Positions 24,581 to 32,735 of a stretch of DNA of 64,000 nucleotides are shown here, one piece after another. The notes beneath the pieces are model-generated. The model was not told where the DNA came from. It saw only the letters and a program-made list of their open reading frames with translations, and did no database searches. The first letter of the stretch is position 1, and each line of letters begins with the position of its first letter. A program made the position numbers and the translations under genes. This DNA comes from Streptomyces sp. CB02261. GTDB taxonomy: Bacteria > Actinomycetota > Actinomycetes > Streptomycetales > Streptomycetaceae. The stretch covers positions 310,001 to 374,000 of the forward strand of contig NZ_LIVX01000006.1 in NCBI RefSeq assembly GCF_001905665.1, in the 5' to 3' direction.

Positions 24581-24622
24581 CCACCGCTCCGGTGGGGGCG
24601 CGGGCGCCCGCCGGAGCGGTGG
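24581..24622 (-). terminator. Strong hairpin after the acetyltransferase gene
   Basis: Perfect 12-bp arms (24581-24592 and 24611-24622) with an inner GGGCGC/GCGCCC extension. It lies 10 bp past the stop of the GNAT gene on the minus strand and probably ends its transcript. Confidence 0.6.
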
Positions 24623-24632
24623 CGAAGGGCTC

Positions 24633-25316
24633 TCAGGCCGGGAGCAGGTCCTGCGGGACGCGCACCTGGCGGGGGGTGGACATGCGGAGTTCGACGATGT
24701 CGCGGACGGTGGGCCATTCCTCGTCGAGGATCGAGTAGAAGGCCGTGTCGCGGACGGCTCCGTCGAGCCCGCGGGAGTGGGCGCGGCGGACGCCTTCGCA
24801 GCTTGCCCCGAGGCGCTCGATCGCGATTCTGGAGCCGGTGTTGCGGGCGTCCGCGCGCATCGTGATGCGGCGGACGCCCCAGGTTTCGAAGGCGTGCCGG
24901 AGCATGAGGTACTTGGCCTCGGTGTTGATGCCCGTGCCCCGGGCGTCACGGGCGATCCAGGTGTTGCCGATCTCGGCGGCGTCCGGCACGGCGGTCAGCG
25001 GATCGCCGTGGGGCATGCCGGGGACGGGCGGCCAGACCAGCGGCCCCCGCCAGTAGTCGAGTTCGAGGAACCGGGTCGAGCCGATGACTCGCTCGTCGGC
25101 CGTACTGACCAGGGCGAAGGGCAGGGAGCGTCCTGCCGCCTGATCTGTCAGGGCACGGGCGATGTAGTCGAGGGCCGATTCGAAGCCGTCGGGTACGGGG
25201 GTGAAGGCGTAGGCCGATCGGTCCGCCCCGCCGGCCCGGGCGAGGGCTTCGGCGTGCCGCATCGCCAGCGGCTCCAGGCGCACGGAGCGCCCGGTCAGGA
25301 GAACAGGTACTGGCAC
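24633..25316 (-). CDS. GNAT N-acetyltransferase (RimJ/RimL type)
   Basis: A 227-residue acetyltransferase. 'LTGRSVRLEPLAMRHAEAL' is the usual N-terminus of RimJ/RimL-like proteins, and 'GNTWIARDARGTGINTEAKYLML' carries the acetyl-CoA loop in the slightly altered form R-G-T-G. 'ADARNTGSRIAIERLGA' is typical motif B. It may acetylate a protein N-terminus, a small amine or an antibiotic; the target is unknown. It is monocistronic between two hairpins. Confidence 0.88.
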   Translation of the reverse strand: MPVPVLLTGRSVRLEPLAMRHAEALARAGGADRSAYAFTPVPDGFESALDYIARALTDQAAGRSLPFALVSTADERVIGSTRFLELDYWRGPLVWPPVPGMPHGDPLTAVPDAAEIGNTWIARDARGTGINTEAKYLMLRHAFETWGVRRITMRADARNTGSRIAIERLGASCEGVRRAHSRGLDGAVRDTAFYSILDEEWPTVRDIVELRMSTPRQVRVPQDLLPA

Positions 25317-25468
25317 GGAACCTCGGGTCTTTCACGGGCAGGGAAAGCTTCCGCCGAGGGGTGACCGCGGCGGCAGCAGGAGGGAGGTTCTCGCCGGGTG
25401 CCGATCGCGTCGTGAGAGCGACAAATGAGCAGGTAAAACGGTTCGTCACCGGTGCGAGGAGGAACAGT

Positions 25469-25666
25469 ATGCAGCCACAGGCGCTCGGAGAACAGAACCC
25501 CCGGCGAACCCGGATACACGCGTGGGTGAAGGCTCACGCGTGCCCGGGCCGGCCGGTCTCAAGCAACGGACGGAGCCGCCCGCCTGTCGGACGGCGGAGG
25601 GCTCAGACGCAGGTCGGATGGCCCCAACCGTCGGGGTTCTTGGCGATGGTCTCGCCCTTGTCGTAG
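25469..25666 (+). CDS. Possible small basic protein (low confidence)
   Basis: A 65-codon frame whose ATG is preceded by GAGGAGG seven bases upstream, a better ribosome site than most genes here, and by a comparatively AT-rich stretch (25415-25440). The product would be basic and Arg/Pro-rich with no recognised motif. The 3' third lies antisense to the end of the RNase HI gene. Codon bias is weak. It may be real, a leader, or chance. Confidence 0.2.
   Translation: MQPQALGEQNPRRTRIHAWVKAHACPGRPVSSNGRSRPPVGRRRAQTQVGWPQPSGFLAMVSPLS
25517..25542. repeat. Two copies of the palindrome CACGCGTG 10 bp apart
   Basis: CACGCGTG occurs at 25517-25524 and 25535-25542. Each is self-complementary and together they can form a hairpin. 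They lie in the gap between the RNase HI stop and the GNAT start, so a terminator for RNase HI or a tandem protein-binding site are both possible. Confidence 0.4.
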
Positions 25667-26307
25667 GCCTTGCCGCAGCGGCAGCGTCCGGCGAACCTCG
25701 CCTTGAGCGTGCCGCCGGACGGGCGTGTCCGACGCGCGGACGTGCCCCCGCCGGAACCGCCGGAGGAGCCGGACGGCGCGGAGGAGCGCGCGCGGGGCGC
25801 GGAGGCGCGTGTCGGGGCTTCCGGCGGAGGCAGCGGGGCCCCCTCGGCCGAGCCGGTGGGCTCCTGCGTACGGGCGGTGTGGCTGGCCGCGCGGTCGGCC
25901 GCGTCGTTGAGGGGGTCGCCGTCGACCTGGTGCGCGGGCACGTAGACGAAGTCGACGTCCCTGCCGGTGAGGAGGGCGTCGATCCGGACGACCAGCTCCT
26001 TGTTGGCGACGGGGCTGCCGGAGGAGGTCTTCCAGCCCTTGCGGCGCCAGCCCGGAAGCCAGGTCGTGACCGCCTTCATGGCGTACTGGGAGTCCATGCG
26101 GACCTCGGCCGGCACCCCCGGGTCGAGCGCTTCGAGCAGGCGTTCCAGGGCCGTGAGTTCGGCCACGTTGTTCGTCGCCCGGCCGAGCGGGCCCGCCTCC
26201 CAGCGTTCGATCGCTCCGTCGGCCCGGCCGATGACCCATGCCCAGGCCGCGGGGCCCGGGTTTCCCTTCGACGCGCCGTCGCACGCCGCGATGATCTTTT
26301 CCACCAT
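25603..26307 (-). CDS. rnhA: Ribonuclease HI with C-terminal Cys-rich extension
   Basis: 234 residues. The N-terminal 150 form RNase HI, with catalytic Asp in 'ACDGASKGNPGP', Glu in 'NNVAELTALERLLEAL' and Asp in 'RMDSQYAMKAV'. It would cut RNA in RNA-DNA hybrids. After an Ala/Ser/Pro-rich linker, the last ~45 residues ('GRCRCGKAYDKGE' ... 'GHPTC') look like a small zinc-binding module of the type found in several actinobacterial nucleic-acid enzymes. The ATG at 26307 starts the homology. It lies immediately downstream of the RNA-repair pair, but a hairpin separates them. Confidence 0.9.
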   Translation of the reverse strand: MVEKIIAACDGASKGNPGPAAWAWVIGRADGAIERWEAGPLGRATNNVAELTALERLLEALDPGVPAEVRMDSQYAMKAVTTWLPGWRRKGWKTSSGSPVANKELVVRIDALLTGRDVDFVYVPAHQVDGDPLNDAADRAASHTARTQEPTGSAEGAPLPPPEAPTRASAPRARSSAPSGSSGGSGGGTSARRTRPSGGTLKARFAGRCRCGKAYDKGETIAKNPDGWGHPTCV

Positions 26308-26323
26308 CCCACGATCCTGACAC

Positions 26324-26359
26324 GGCGGCGGGGGTGGGCCGTCCCACCCCCGCACCGCC
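26324..26359 (-). terminator. GC hairpin downstream of the RNA-repair genes
   Basis: Perfect 11-bp arms (26328-26338 and 26343-26353), with an extra GGCGG/CCGCC outer pairing around 26324-26359. It lies 27 bp past the kinase-phosphatase stop on the minus strand, just ahead of the RNase HI start. Confidence 0.55.
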
Positions 26360-26385
26360 GGACCCCGGCACCGGTGGCCGTGCGG

Positions 26386-27300
26386 TCAGAAGGCCCCGTA
26401 GTTGACCTGCCAGGTGGGCAGGCCCATGCGGCGCCACAGGGCGACCACGCGGTCCCGGTCGTCGAGCGAGACGCGGACGGCGTAGCGGTGGCGTACGTGG
26501 GCGTCGAAGAGCTCCGCCTTCACGAGGTCGTCGCCCCGGCCGTCGCCGGAGGCGCGCATCCACAGTTCGTCGTAGGGCACCTCGTGGCGGGCGAGCCAGC
26601 TCTCGGTGAGGGCGCGGTGGTCCTCGCTGCGGCCGGACAGGAGGACGATCCGGTCGCGCTCGGCGTGCCGGAAGGCGCGCAGCGCGTCCCGTACCGAGAC
26701 GTTGAGCAGGTCCCGGTCGCAGCGGGTGAAGTCGTACGGACCGCGGTCCACGCGCAGGGCGAGGGTGCCGTCGATGTCGCACATGACTGCGGTGGGGAGG
26801 CTCGGGTCGGCGACGTAGGGCTCGACGGGCGCCTGGTCGTTGAGCCAGTCCGCGGTGAGCCGCCAGCCGCCCCGGGTGGCCTTGGCGTGCTTGTCGGCCA
26901 GGATGCGGATGATCTCCTCGCCCACGGGCCGCTCTCGGGCAGCGTCGCGGCGCACGCACTCGTCGACGGGCACGTCGGTGAAGTCGTGGACGGCGAAGGT
27001 GGCCAGGCCCGCGACGGCGGCCTTCAGCCGCTTGGGGATGTGCGGGGTCAGATGGGTGTTGTCGACGACGACGTCGAAACCGTCGTCGACGGCCGCGCGG
27101 ACGGCGGCGTCCTGGATGCCGAGCACGGTCTGCTCGTGCGCGCGGGAGTGGCCGCGGTCCGCCGCGGGGAGGTCGAGCATGGCGCGGAGGTCGTCGAGGT
27201 TGACGCGGCGTACGCGTCCCTCGGCGGCGGCCTGGAGGGCGCGGGCGGCCGTCGTCTTCCCGGAGGCCGGGAGGCCGGTCATGACGTGGACGACAGGCAC
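26386..27300 (-). CDS. T4-type polynucleotide 5'-kinase / 3'-phosphatase (RNA end healing)
   Basis: 304 residues from the GTG at 27300 with AGGAGAA ahead; it begins two bases after the RNA ligase stop. The N-terminal kinase has the P-loop 'GLPASGKT' (residues 9-16) and 'NLDDLR' (34-39), matching the N-x-D-D-x-R catalytic element of T4 Pnkp. The C-terminal HAD phosphatase has 'CDIDGTLA' with Asp175 and Asp177, then 'LLSGRSEDHR'. Kinase-then-phosphatase is the T4 order. The enzyme removes 2',3'-cyclic or 3' phosphate and adds 5' phosphate, preparing broken RNA for the adjacent ligase. Confidence 0.9.
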   Translation of the reverse strand: MPVVHVMTGLPASGKTTAARALQAAAEGRVRRVNLDDLRAMLDLPAADRGHSRAHEQTVLGIQDAAVRAAVDDGFDVVVDNTHLTPHIPKRLKAAVAGLATFAVHDFTDVPVDECVRRDAARERPVGEEIIRILADKHAKATRGGWRLTADWLNDQAPVEPYVADPSLPTAVMCDIDGTLALRVDRGPYDFTRCDRDLLNVSVRDALRAFRHAERDRIVLLSGRSEDHRALTESWLARHEVPYDELWMRASGDGRGDDLVKAELFDAHVRHRYAVRVSLDDRDRVVALWRRMGLPTWQVNYGAF

Positions 27301-27302
27301 GG

Positions 27303-28511
27303 TCAGTTCTCCTGGTCGGTGGCGAAGGGGTCGGTGGCCTCGGGGCGCAGCTGCCGCCATACGAGGAGGTCGACGGGGCGTCCGTCGAGGCGCAGGAACA
27401 GCGCGGCACGCAGGCCCCGGTCGGCCACGCCGGCGGCGGCGCGGGCGAAGGCGGCACGGTCGCCTGCGAGGTGGGCCAGGCGGGTGTACGCCTCGTCGAC
27501 GGCCCGCTCGCGCTCGGCGGCGGCCTCCTCGAGGCGGGCGATCACCTGCCGCACCCAGGCGTCGAACTCGTCCGGCACCTGCTCCAGGAGGGCGTCGAGG
27601 GGCTTGCCTCCGGAGGCCTCGACCTCGGTGACGGCGCAGCCGAGGCCCTTCGCCAGCTCGGTGGCGGGCAGGGCGGCGAACCGCTGGATGCCGTGGCCGC
27701 GCCAGATGTCACGTTCGGTGACACCGGTGAGCACCTTGTGGAGGCGTACGTACTCGGCGAGCTTCGCCTTGGCGCGCAGGCCGGACGCGAAGCGCAGGAC
27801 GAAGCCCTCGGCGTCGGTGCCGGTGGCCCGCAGGCCGCCCGGGAGGGTGTTGGACTCGGTGAGGGCGACGAGCTCGTCGACGCTCATGGCGGGCCAGGTG
27901 CGGACGACCGAGCCGACGGGCTCCCATCCCACGGCGGCCTCGGTGAGCGGGAGCTCGGCGCCGTCGCGGTGGAACGCGGCGAGCAGGACGAGGTCCCGGC
28001 GCTCGCCGTAGTTCACGACGATGCGGTTGCCCGGGTAGAGCATCTCGGCGAGGTAGGTGACGCCCGGCGTCAGGCCCGTGGTGTCGGCGGCGTCGAGGCG
28101 GCGCTGCGCCCAGGTCGCCTGCGCGCTGGTGAAGGAGCCCTTGGAGGCGACGTGCCAGCGGTCGTCGTAGTGGAAGACCACGGCGAGGCTGCCGTCGACC
28201 TTGTCGTACACCTCGAACGGCTCGTCCGGCAGCGGCGGCGCGTAGGGGCGGTCGCCGGCGTGTTCGGAGAGGTTGAAGAACTTGGGGAGGGGGAGCGCGA
28301 CGATCCGCCCGGTGGCGTCGTCCGCGACGAGTCCGCGGCAGCGTGTGGTCGCCCGGTTCCAGTACTGGGTGTACTGGCACGCGCGCGTGTACGTGTAGAT
28401 CGACAGCGGCAGCTCGGGGTGCCGCTTGCGCGTGACGTGCCCGTCCGCGAGTGCGGAGGCCAGCTCGTCGGACGGCATCAGGTCGTGCAGAGTCAGGGTC
28501 GCCTGGCTCAT
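27303..28511 (-). CDS. T4 Rnl1-like RNA ligase
   Basis: 402 residues. Nucleotidyltransferase motifs appear in order: the nucleophile Lys104 in 'YDKVDGSLA' (motif I), a preceding 'RCRGLV' and 'KFFNLSEH', 'ASKGSF' (motif III region), 'EGFVLRF' (motif IV) and 'KAKLAEYVRLH' (motif V). These match T4 RNA ligase 1 rather than Rnl2 or DNA ligases. It would join 3'-OH and 5'-phosphate RNA ends using ATP. The ATG follows GGGAGGGACC. It is co-transcribed and coupled with the end-healing enzyme, making a complete repair pair of the kind T4 uses against tRNA cleavage. Confidence 0.9.
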   Translation of the reverse strand: MSQATLTLHDLMPSDELASALADGHVTRKRHPELPLSIYTYTRACQYTQYWNRATTRCRGLVADDATGRIVALPLPKFFNLSEHAGDRPYAPPLPDEPFEVYDKVDGSLAVVFHYDDRWHVASKGSFTSAQATWAQRRLDAADTTGLTPGVTYLAEMLYPGNRIVVNYGERRDLVLLAAFHRDGAELPLTEAAVGWEPVGSVVRTWPAMSVDELVALTESNTLPGGLRATGTDAEGFVLRFASGLRAKAKLAEYVRLHKVLTGVTERDIWRGHGIQRFAALPATELAKGLGCAVTEVEASGGKPLDALLEQVPDEFDAWVRQVIARLEEAAAERERAVDEAYTRLAHLAGDRAAFARAAAGVADRGLRAALFLRLDGRPVDLLVWRQLRPEATDPFATDQEN

Positions 28512-28700
28512 GGGGTCCCTCCCGGGTGTTCGATGATCCATTCTCGGCCGCCGTGGCCCGGGAGGACAGCGAATATCCGGACCCCACGGATCCGTGGGGG
28601 CGGTGCGCGGCTCCCGATCCGGGGCGTGTCGGTGGTGCCCCGTAGACTCGCCGTCTCCCCGTCGGTGAAGTGACCGGCGCAGACGAAGGAAGCGAGCCCC

Positions 28701-29024
28701 ATGAACCACGCGGACGGCACGGCACCGATCTACGCCGAGCTCATACGGGAGCGGGGGGATGTTCCGGGTGACGTCCGCCAGGTCGCGGAGGAGGTTCTGC
28801 GGGACCTGAGCCGGGTCATCCAGGTGCCGCCACAGGGTGTCGCGGGGCCGCAGGGCGCCGGCCGGCACCCGGGCCAGCACCCCGGTGCAGGCGGCGCGAT
28901 GGGGACCGGTGGACAGATGGGTGCCGGTGGGCAGACGGGCGTCGGTGGCCAGATGGGGGTCAGCGGTCCGATGGGCGTCGTGGGCCAGGCGGGCGCCGTC
29001 CTGCCGCACCGGCCGCTGCGCTAG
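28701..29024 (+). CDS. Small protein with collagen-like Gly-rich repeats
   Basis: 107 residues, ATG preceded by GAAGGAAG. Residues 1-45 are an acidic helical head ('IYAELIRERGDVPGDVRQVAEEVLRDL'-type). Residues 55-100 repeat a G-x-G-G-Q-M hexapeptide five or six times, visible as a DNA repeat at about 28895-28990. There is no signal peptide. It is divergent from the RNA ligase gene. The head looks conserved rather than random, which supports a real gene; the function is unknown. Confidence 0.6.
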   Translation: MNHADGTAPIYAELIRERGDVPGDVRQVAEEVLRDLSRVIQVPPQGVAGPQGAGRHPGQHPGAGGAMGTGGQMGAGGQTGVGGQMGVSGPMGVVGQAGAVLPHRPLR

Positions 29025-29175
29025 TCCATGATTCTCAGCCCGGTACCCACGGCCTGCCGTCACGACGGCCGGGGCCTCGGGTTCCGGGCGTTGTCAGTGC
29101 CGTCGGCCATGCTGTGTCCCGGACGGCCCGTGCCGTGGTGGGGCGGGCTGCGAACGGTGATCAGGGGATGACGAC

Positions 29176-29757
29176 ATGGCCGAGGTTCTGCTGTTCCATC
29201 ACGCGCTGGGGCTGACGGAGGGCGTCGGCGCGTTCGCCGACGAGCTGCGCCGGGCAGGACACACCGTGCACGTGCCCGACCTGTACGAGGGGCGCACGTT
29301 CGCCGACCTGGAGGCGGGCGCGGGGTACGCCCAGGAGATCGGCTTCGACACGCTCGTGGCGCGGGGCGAGCGCGCCGCCGAGGGGCTGCCGGAGGAGATC
29401 GTGCTCGTCGGGCTCTCCCTCGGTGTGCTGCCCGCCCAGAAGCTGGCACAGACCAGGGCCGGGGCGCTCGGCGCCGTGCTGGTGAGCGCCTGCGTGCCAC
29501 CGTCGGAGTTCGGCGGGGCCTGGCCGGAGGGTGTGCCCGTGCAGGTCCACGGGATGGACGCCGATCCGTTCTTCGTCGACGAGGGTGATCTGGCGGCGGC
29601 CCGTGCGCTGGTGGCGGACGCGGCCGACCGGAGGCTGTTCCTGTATCCGGGCCGTGCGCACCTGTTCGCGGAGCGCGGCGCGCCGTCCCATGTGCCGGAG
29701 GCGGCGGCCCTGTGCCTGGAGCGGGTGCTGTGCTTGCTGGACGGTGTGAAGCGCTGA
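29176..29757 (+). CDS. Dienelactone hydrolase family protein (Ser variant)
   Basis: A 193-residue alpha/beta hydrolase. The nucleophile elbow is 'GLSLG', so Ser stands where classical dienelactone hydrolase has Cys; Asp ('HGMDADPFF') and His ('GRAHLF') complete a triad. 'VLLFHHALGLTEGV' matches the family N-terminus. The Ser form suggests general esterase activity instead of, or besides, opening dienelactone. It stands alone between two unrelated genes. Confidence 0.85.
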   Translation: MAEVLLFHHALGLTEGVGAFADELRRAGHTVHVPDLYEGRTFADLEAGAGYAQEIGFDTLVARGERAAEGLPEEIVLVGLSLGVLPAQKLAQTRAGALGAVLVSACVPPSEFGGAWPEGVPVQVHGMDADPFFVDEGDLAAARALVADAADRRLFLYPGRAHLFAERGAPSHVPEAAALCLERVLCLLDGVKR

Positions 29758-29978
29758 GGTTTCCCGGCTGACCGGACGGCCGGCCGCGGCCCGCGGGTCC
29801 GACGGGGGCCGGGCCCGCGGGGTCGACCGTTCGGTGGACCCCGGTGTCGTCCGTCCCGCTGCCGGTGGGGGGCCGCCCGGCGGACCGTACGGGCGCGGCC
29901 GCGGGCGGAGGATCGGAGCGGGGTGCGGTGCCGTCCGCCGGTGGCGCCGCCCGTGTCCGCCGTCCCGAGGAGTCCGAC

Positions 29979-31139
29979 ATGACGAAGTTCCGCCGTGCGT
30001 CCCGTTCCACCCGCGTGCTCGTGCCCGCCGCGCTGGCCGTGGCCGCGCTCGCCGGGTGCGCGCAGGGGGCGGGAGGGGCGCCCTCCGCGTCGGGGACGGC
30101 ACCGGCCGGAGCGTCCCCCACTGCCCGTTCCTCCGTCACCGTGACGCCCGCCCCGGCGGGCGAGCCGGCGCCGGGCTCGCTCCTCGTCGCCGACTTCGGC
30201 TCCGACACGGTCACCTTCGTCGATCCCGGGCGGGGTGCCACGGGTTCCGTGCGGGTCGGCACCGCGCCGTACGGGCTGGCCCTCGGTGCGGACGGGCGGG
30301 CCTGGGTGGCGACCGCCGAGGGCGTGGCGGTCGTGGACACGGCGACCCGGCGGCGGCTCGCGCTCGTTCCGTACGAGACGGACACCGGGCCGGTGACCAC
30401 CGGCGAGTACCGGGGCGGCGGCATGGGCATCGCTCTCGCGCCCGACGGACGACGGGTGTACGTGGGGGTGAACGTGCCCGGTGGGAACGGCGCCCTCGAG
30501 GTGATCGACACGGCGAAGCTGCGGGTCACGGACACCGTCCCGGTGGGCCGGCGCCCGTTCGACGTGGACGTGTCGCGGGACGGCGCCGAGGTGTACACGA
30601 CGAACCACGACTCCTTCGACGTCACCGTCGTCCCGGCGGGAACGCTGGAGCCGCACCGGGTGGAGGTCGCCCCGTACGGCACGGAGGGCGGCCTCGGTTC
30701 CTGGCTCAAGCCGCACTACGCGGCCGTGCGGCCCTCCGACGGGAAGCTGCTGCTGCCCTTCGAGGGGGAGCGGCTCGCGGTCCTCGACCCCCGGACGGGC
30801 CGGACGACGATCGAGCCGATGACCGCGAACACCCATCAGCACGGCGCCACGGTGACCGCCGACGGGACGCTCCTGGCGGTGGGCACGGGGCCGATCGACC
30901 CGGACGTGGACCGCGGGCCCTCCCTGACCGTCCGGTCGCCCGGCGGGGCCGAGCGGGTCTACCCCCTGGAGGGGCCGCACGAGGACGTGGCCGTGTCCGA
31001 AGACGGGCGGACCGCCTACGTGACCGGCGGGTTCACCAGGGACGGCTCCTGGGACGGCCTGAGCGTCGTCGACCTCGGATCGGGCGAGACCCGTCGGCTG
31101 GCCGCCGGCTCCCGGCCGCTGGGGATCGTGGTCCTCTGA
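29979..31139 (+). CDS. Lipoprotein with YVTN-type beta-propeller
   Basis: 386 residues. The ATG at 29979 has GAGGAG seven bases upstream; a longer frame from 29844 has no such site. The lipobox 'ALAGC' lies at about residue 23-27, followed by an Ala/Ser/Pro linker. From residue ~65 on, repeated blades such as 'GSLLVADFGSDTVTFVD', 'APYGLALGADG', 'RRPFDVDVSRDGAEVY' and 'EDVAVSEDGRTAYVTG' fit a seven-bladed YVTN/lactonase-like propeller. It is anchored outside the membrane, probably as a binding scaffold. No catalytic residues could be assigned. Confidence 0.85.
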   Translation: MTKFRRASRSTRVLVPAALAVAALAGCAQGAGGAPSASGTAPAGASPTARSSVTVTPAPAGEPAPGSLLVADFGSDTVTFVDPGRGATGSVRVGTAPYGLALGADGRAWVATAEGVAVVDTATRRRLALVPYETDTGPVTTGEYRGGGMGIALAPDGRRVYVGVNVPGGNGALEVIDTAKLRVTDTVPVGRRPFDVDVSRDGAEVYTTNHDSFDVTVVPAGTLEPHRVEVAPYGTEGGLGSWLKPHYAAVRPSDGKLLLPFEGERLAVLDPRTGRTTIEPMTANTHQHGATVTADGTLLAVGTGPIDPDVDRGPSLTVRSPGGAERVYPLEGPHEDVAVSEDGRTAYVTGGFTRDGSWDGLSVVDLGSGETRRLAAGSRPLGIVVL

Positions 31140-31331
31140 ACGGCCCCGTCCCGGGGAAGGGGCGGTGAGATCGCCGCGAGGGGGTAGCCGAGGGCACAGG
31201 CCCGCCGCCGAGGCAGGGGGACCCCCGCCGAAGAGCGATACGGCCGTAATAAGGATAAAAAGGGTGAATCACGGATAGTCAGCGACACATTGATCGATGG
31301 GTTTGCACGCTCCAACGGAAGGGCGGACAGC

Positions 31332-32711
31332 GTGACGCGACCGAGGATTCTCGTGGTGGGCGCCGGATTCGCCGGCGTGGCCTGCGTACGGCGGCTCGAA
31401 CGGCGGCTCGCGGAGCGGGAGGCGCAGATCGCGTTGCTCTCGCCGTTCTCGTACCAGCTGTACCTGCCACTGCTCCCCCAGGTGGCGGCCGGGGTGCTGA
31501 CCCCGCAGTCGGTCGCGCTGTCCTTGCGGCGCAGCGAGCGGCACCGCACCCGGATCGTGCCGGGCGGTGTGGTCGGGGTGGACACGGCGGCGAAGGTCTG
31601 CGTCGTGCGGACGATCTCCGGTGAGTACGTCACGGAGCCGTACGACCATCTGGTGCTCGCGCCCGGGAGCGTGACCCGCAGCTTCGACATCCCGGGGCTC
31701 GCCGAGCACGCGCGCGGGATGAAGACGCTCGCGGAGGCGGTGTACATCCGCGACCACGTCATCGCCCAGCTGGACCTGGCGGACGCGAGCACCGACGAGG
31801 AGGAGCGGGCCGCGCGGCTGCGGTTCGTGGTGGTCGGCGGCGGCTACGCGGGTACGGAGACGGCGGCCTGCCTCCAGCAGCTCACCTTCAACGCCGTCAA
31901 GCGGTATCCCCGGATCGACCCGAAGCTGATCAAGTGGCATCTGGTGGACATCGCGCCGAAGCTGATGCCGGAGCTGGGCGACAAGCTGGGCGCCGCCGCG
32001 ATGAACATCCTGACCCGGCGGGGCATCGAGGTCTCGCTCGGGGTGTCGGTGGCCTCGGTGGACGAGAAGACGGTCACGCTCACGGACGGGCGGGTGCTGC
32101 CGAGCCGGACGCTGATCTGGACCGCCGGGGTGGCGGCGAGTCCACTGATCGGCACGCTCGGCGTGGACACCGTGCGGGGCCGGGCCGTCGTCTCGGCCGA
32201 GATGGCGGTGCCGGGGCTCGACGGCGTGTGGGCGCTGGGTGACGCGGCGGCGGTGCCCGATCTCGCCAAGGGCGAGGAGGGCGCGATCTGCCCGCCCACC
32301 GCGCAGCACGCGATGCGGCAGGGGAAGGCCGTCGCCGACAACCTCGTCGCGACGCTGCGCGGCGAGCGGATCCGTCCGTACGCGCACAAGGACCTGGGCC
32401 TCGTGGTCGATCTCGGCGGCATGGACGGGGTGTCGAAGCCGCTGGGCGTGGAGCTCCACGGCATGCCGGCGCAGGCGGTCGCCCGGGCCTACCACTGGGG
32501 GGCGCTGCGGACCAACGTGGCCAAGACCCGGGTGATGACGAACTGGCTGCTGAACGCGGTGGCCGGGGACGACTTCGTACGGACCGGGTTCCTGGCCTCG
32601 AAAGCGGGCACCCTGCGGGACTTCGAGTACACCGACGCGTATCTGACGCCCGACCAGGTCCGCAGCCACACGGCCTCGTTCCGTGGGGCCGTCGGCACCG
32701 GCGGGAGCTGA
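31332..32711 (+). CDS. ndh: Type II NADH dehydrogenase (NDH-2)
   Basis: 459 residues from the GTG at 31332 with GGAAGGG upstream; a TTG at 31290 has none. Two Rossmann motifs are visible: FAD 'VVGAGFAGVACVRRLE' near the N-terminus and NAD(P) 'VVGGGYAGTETAACLQ' near residue 168. 'WALGDAAAVPD' and 'CPPTAQHAMRQG' are typical of NDH-2. The C-terminal region with 'YHWGALRTNVAKTRVMTNWLL' would associate with the membrane. It passes electrons from NADH to menaquinone without pumping protons. The leader at 31200-31290 is AT-rich with TACGGCCGTA at 31239-31248, a possible operator. Confidence 0.9.
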   Translation: MTRPRILVVGAGFAGVACVRRLERRLAEREAQIALLSPFSYQLYLPLLPQVAAGVLTPQSVALSLRRSERHRTRIVPGGVVGVDTAAKVCVVRTISGEYVTEPYDHLVLAPGSVTRSFDIPGLAEHARGMKTLAEAVYIRDHVIAQLDLADASTDEEERAARLRFVVVGGGYAGTETAACLQQLTFNAVKRYPRIDPKLIKWHLVDIAPKLMPELGDKLGAAAMNILTRRGIEVSLGVSVASVDEKTVTLTDGRVLPSRTLIWTAGVAASPLIGTLGVDTVRGRAVVSAEMAVPGLDGVWALGDAAAVPDLAKGEEGAICPPTAQHAMRQGKAVADNLVATLRGERIRPYAHKDLGLVVDLGGMDGVSKPLGVELHGMPAQAVARAYHWGALRTNVAKTRVMTNWLLNAVAGDDFVRTGFLASKAGTLRDFEYTDAYLTPDQVRSHTASFRGAVGTGGS

Positions 32712-32735
32712 GCGCCCTCCCCCGTGCCCGGGCGG

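Noticed and set aside
25522..28011. 829-codon plus-strand frame over RNase HI and the RNA-repair genes
   Set aside because: It is antisense to three proteins with complete catalytic motifs and itself has none.
26386..28511. Prophage remnant, because of the T4-like repair enzymes
   Set aside because: No integrase, structural, lysis or replication genes nearby, and base composition matches the neighbours.
31200..31331. Rex-type redox operator ahead of ndh
   Set aside because: TACGGCCGTA and GTGAATCAC do not match TTGTGAANNNNTTCACAA; kept only as an unspecified possible operator.
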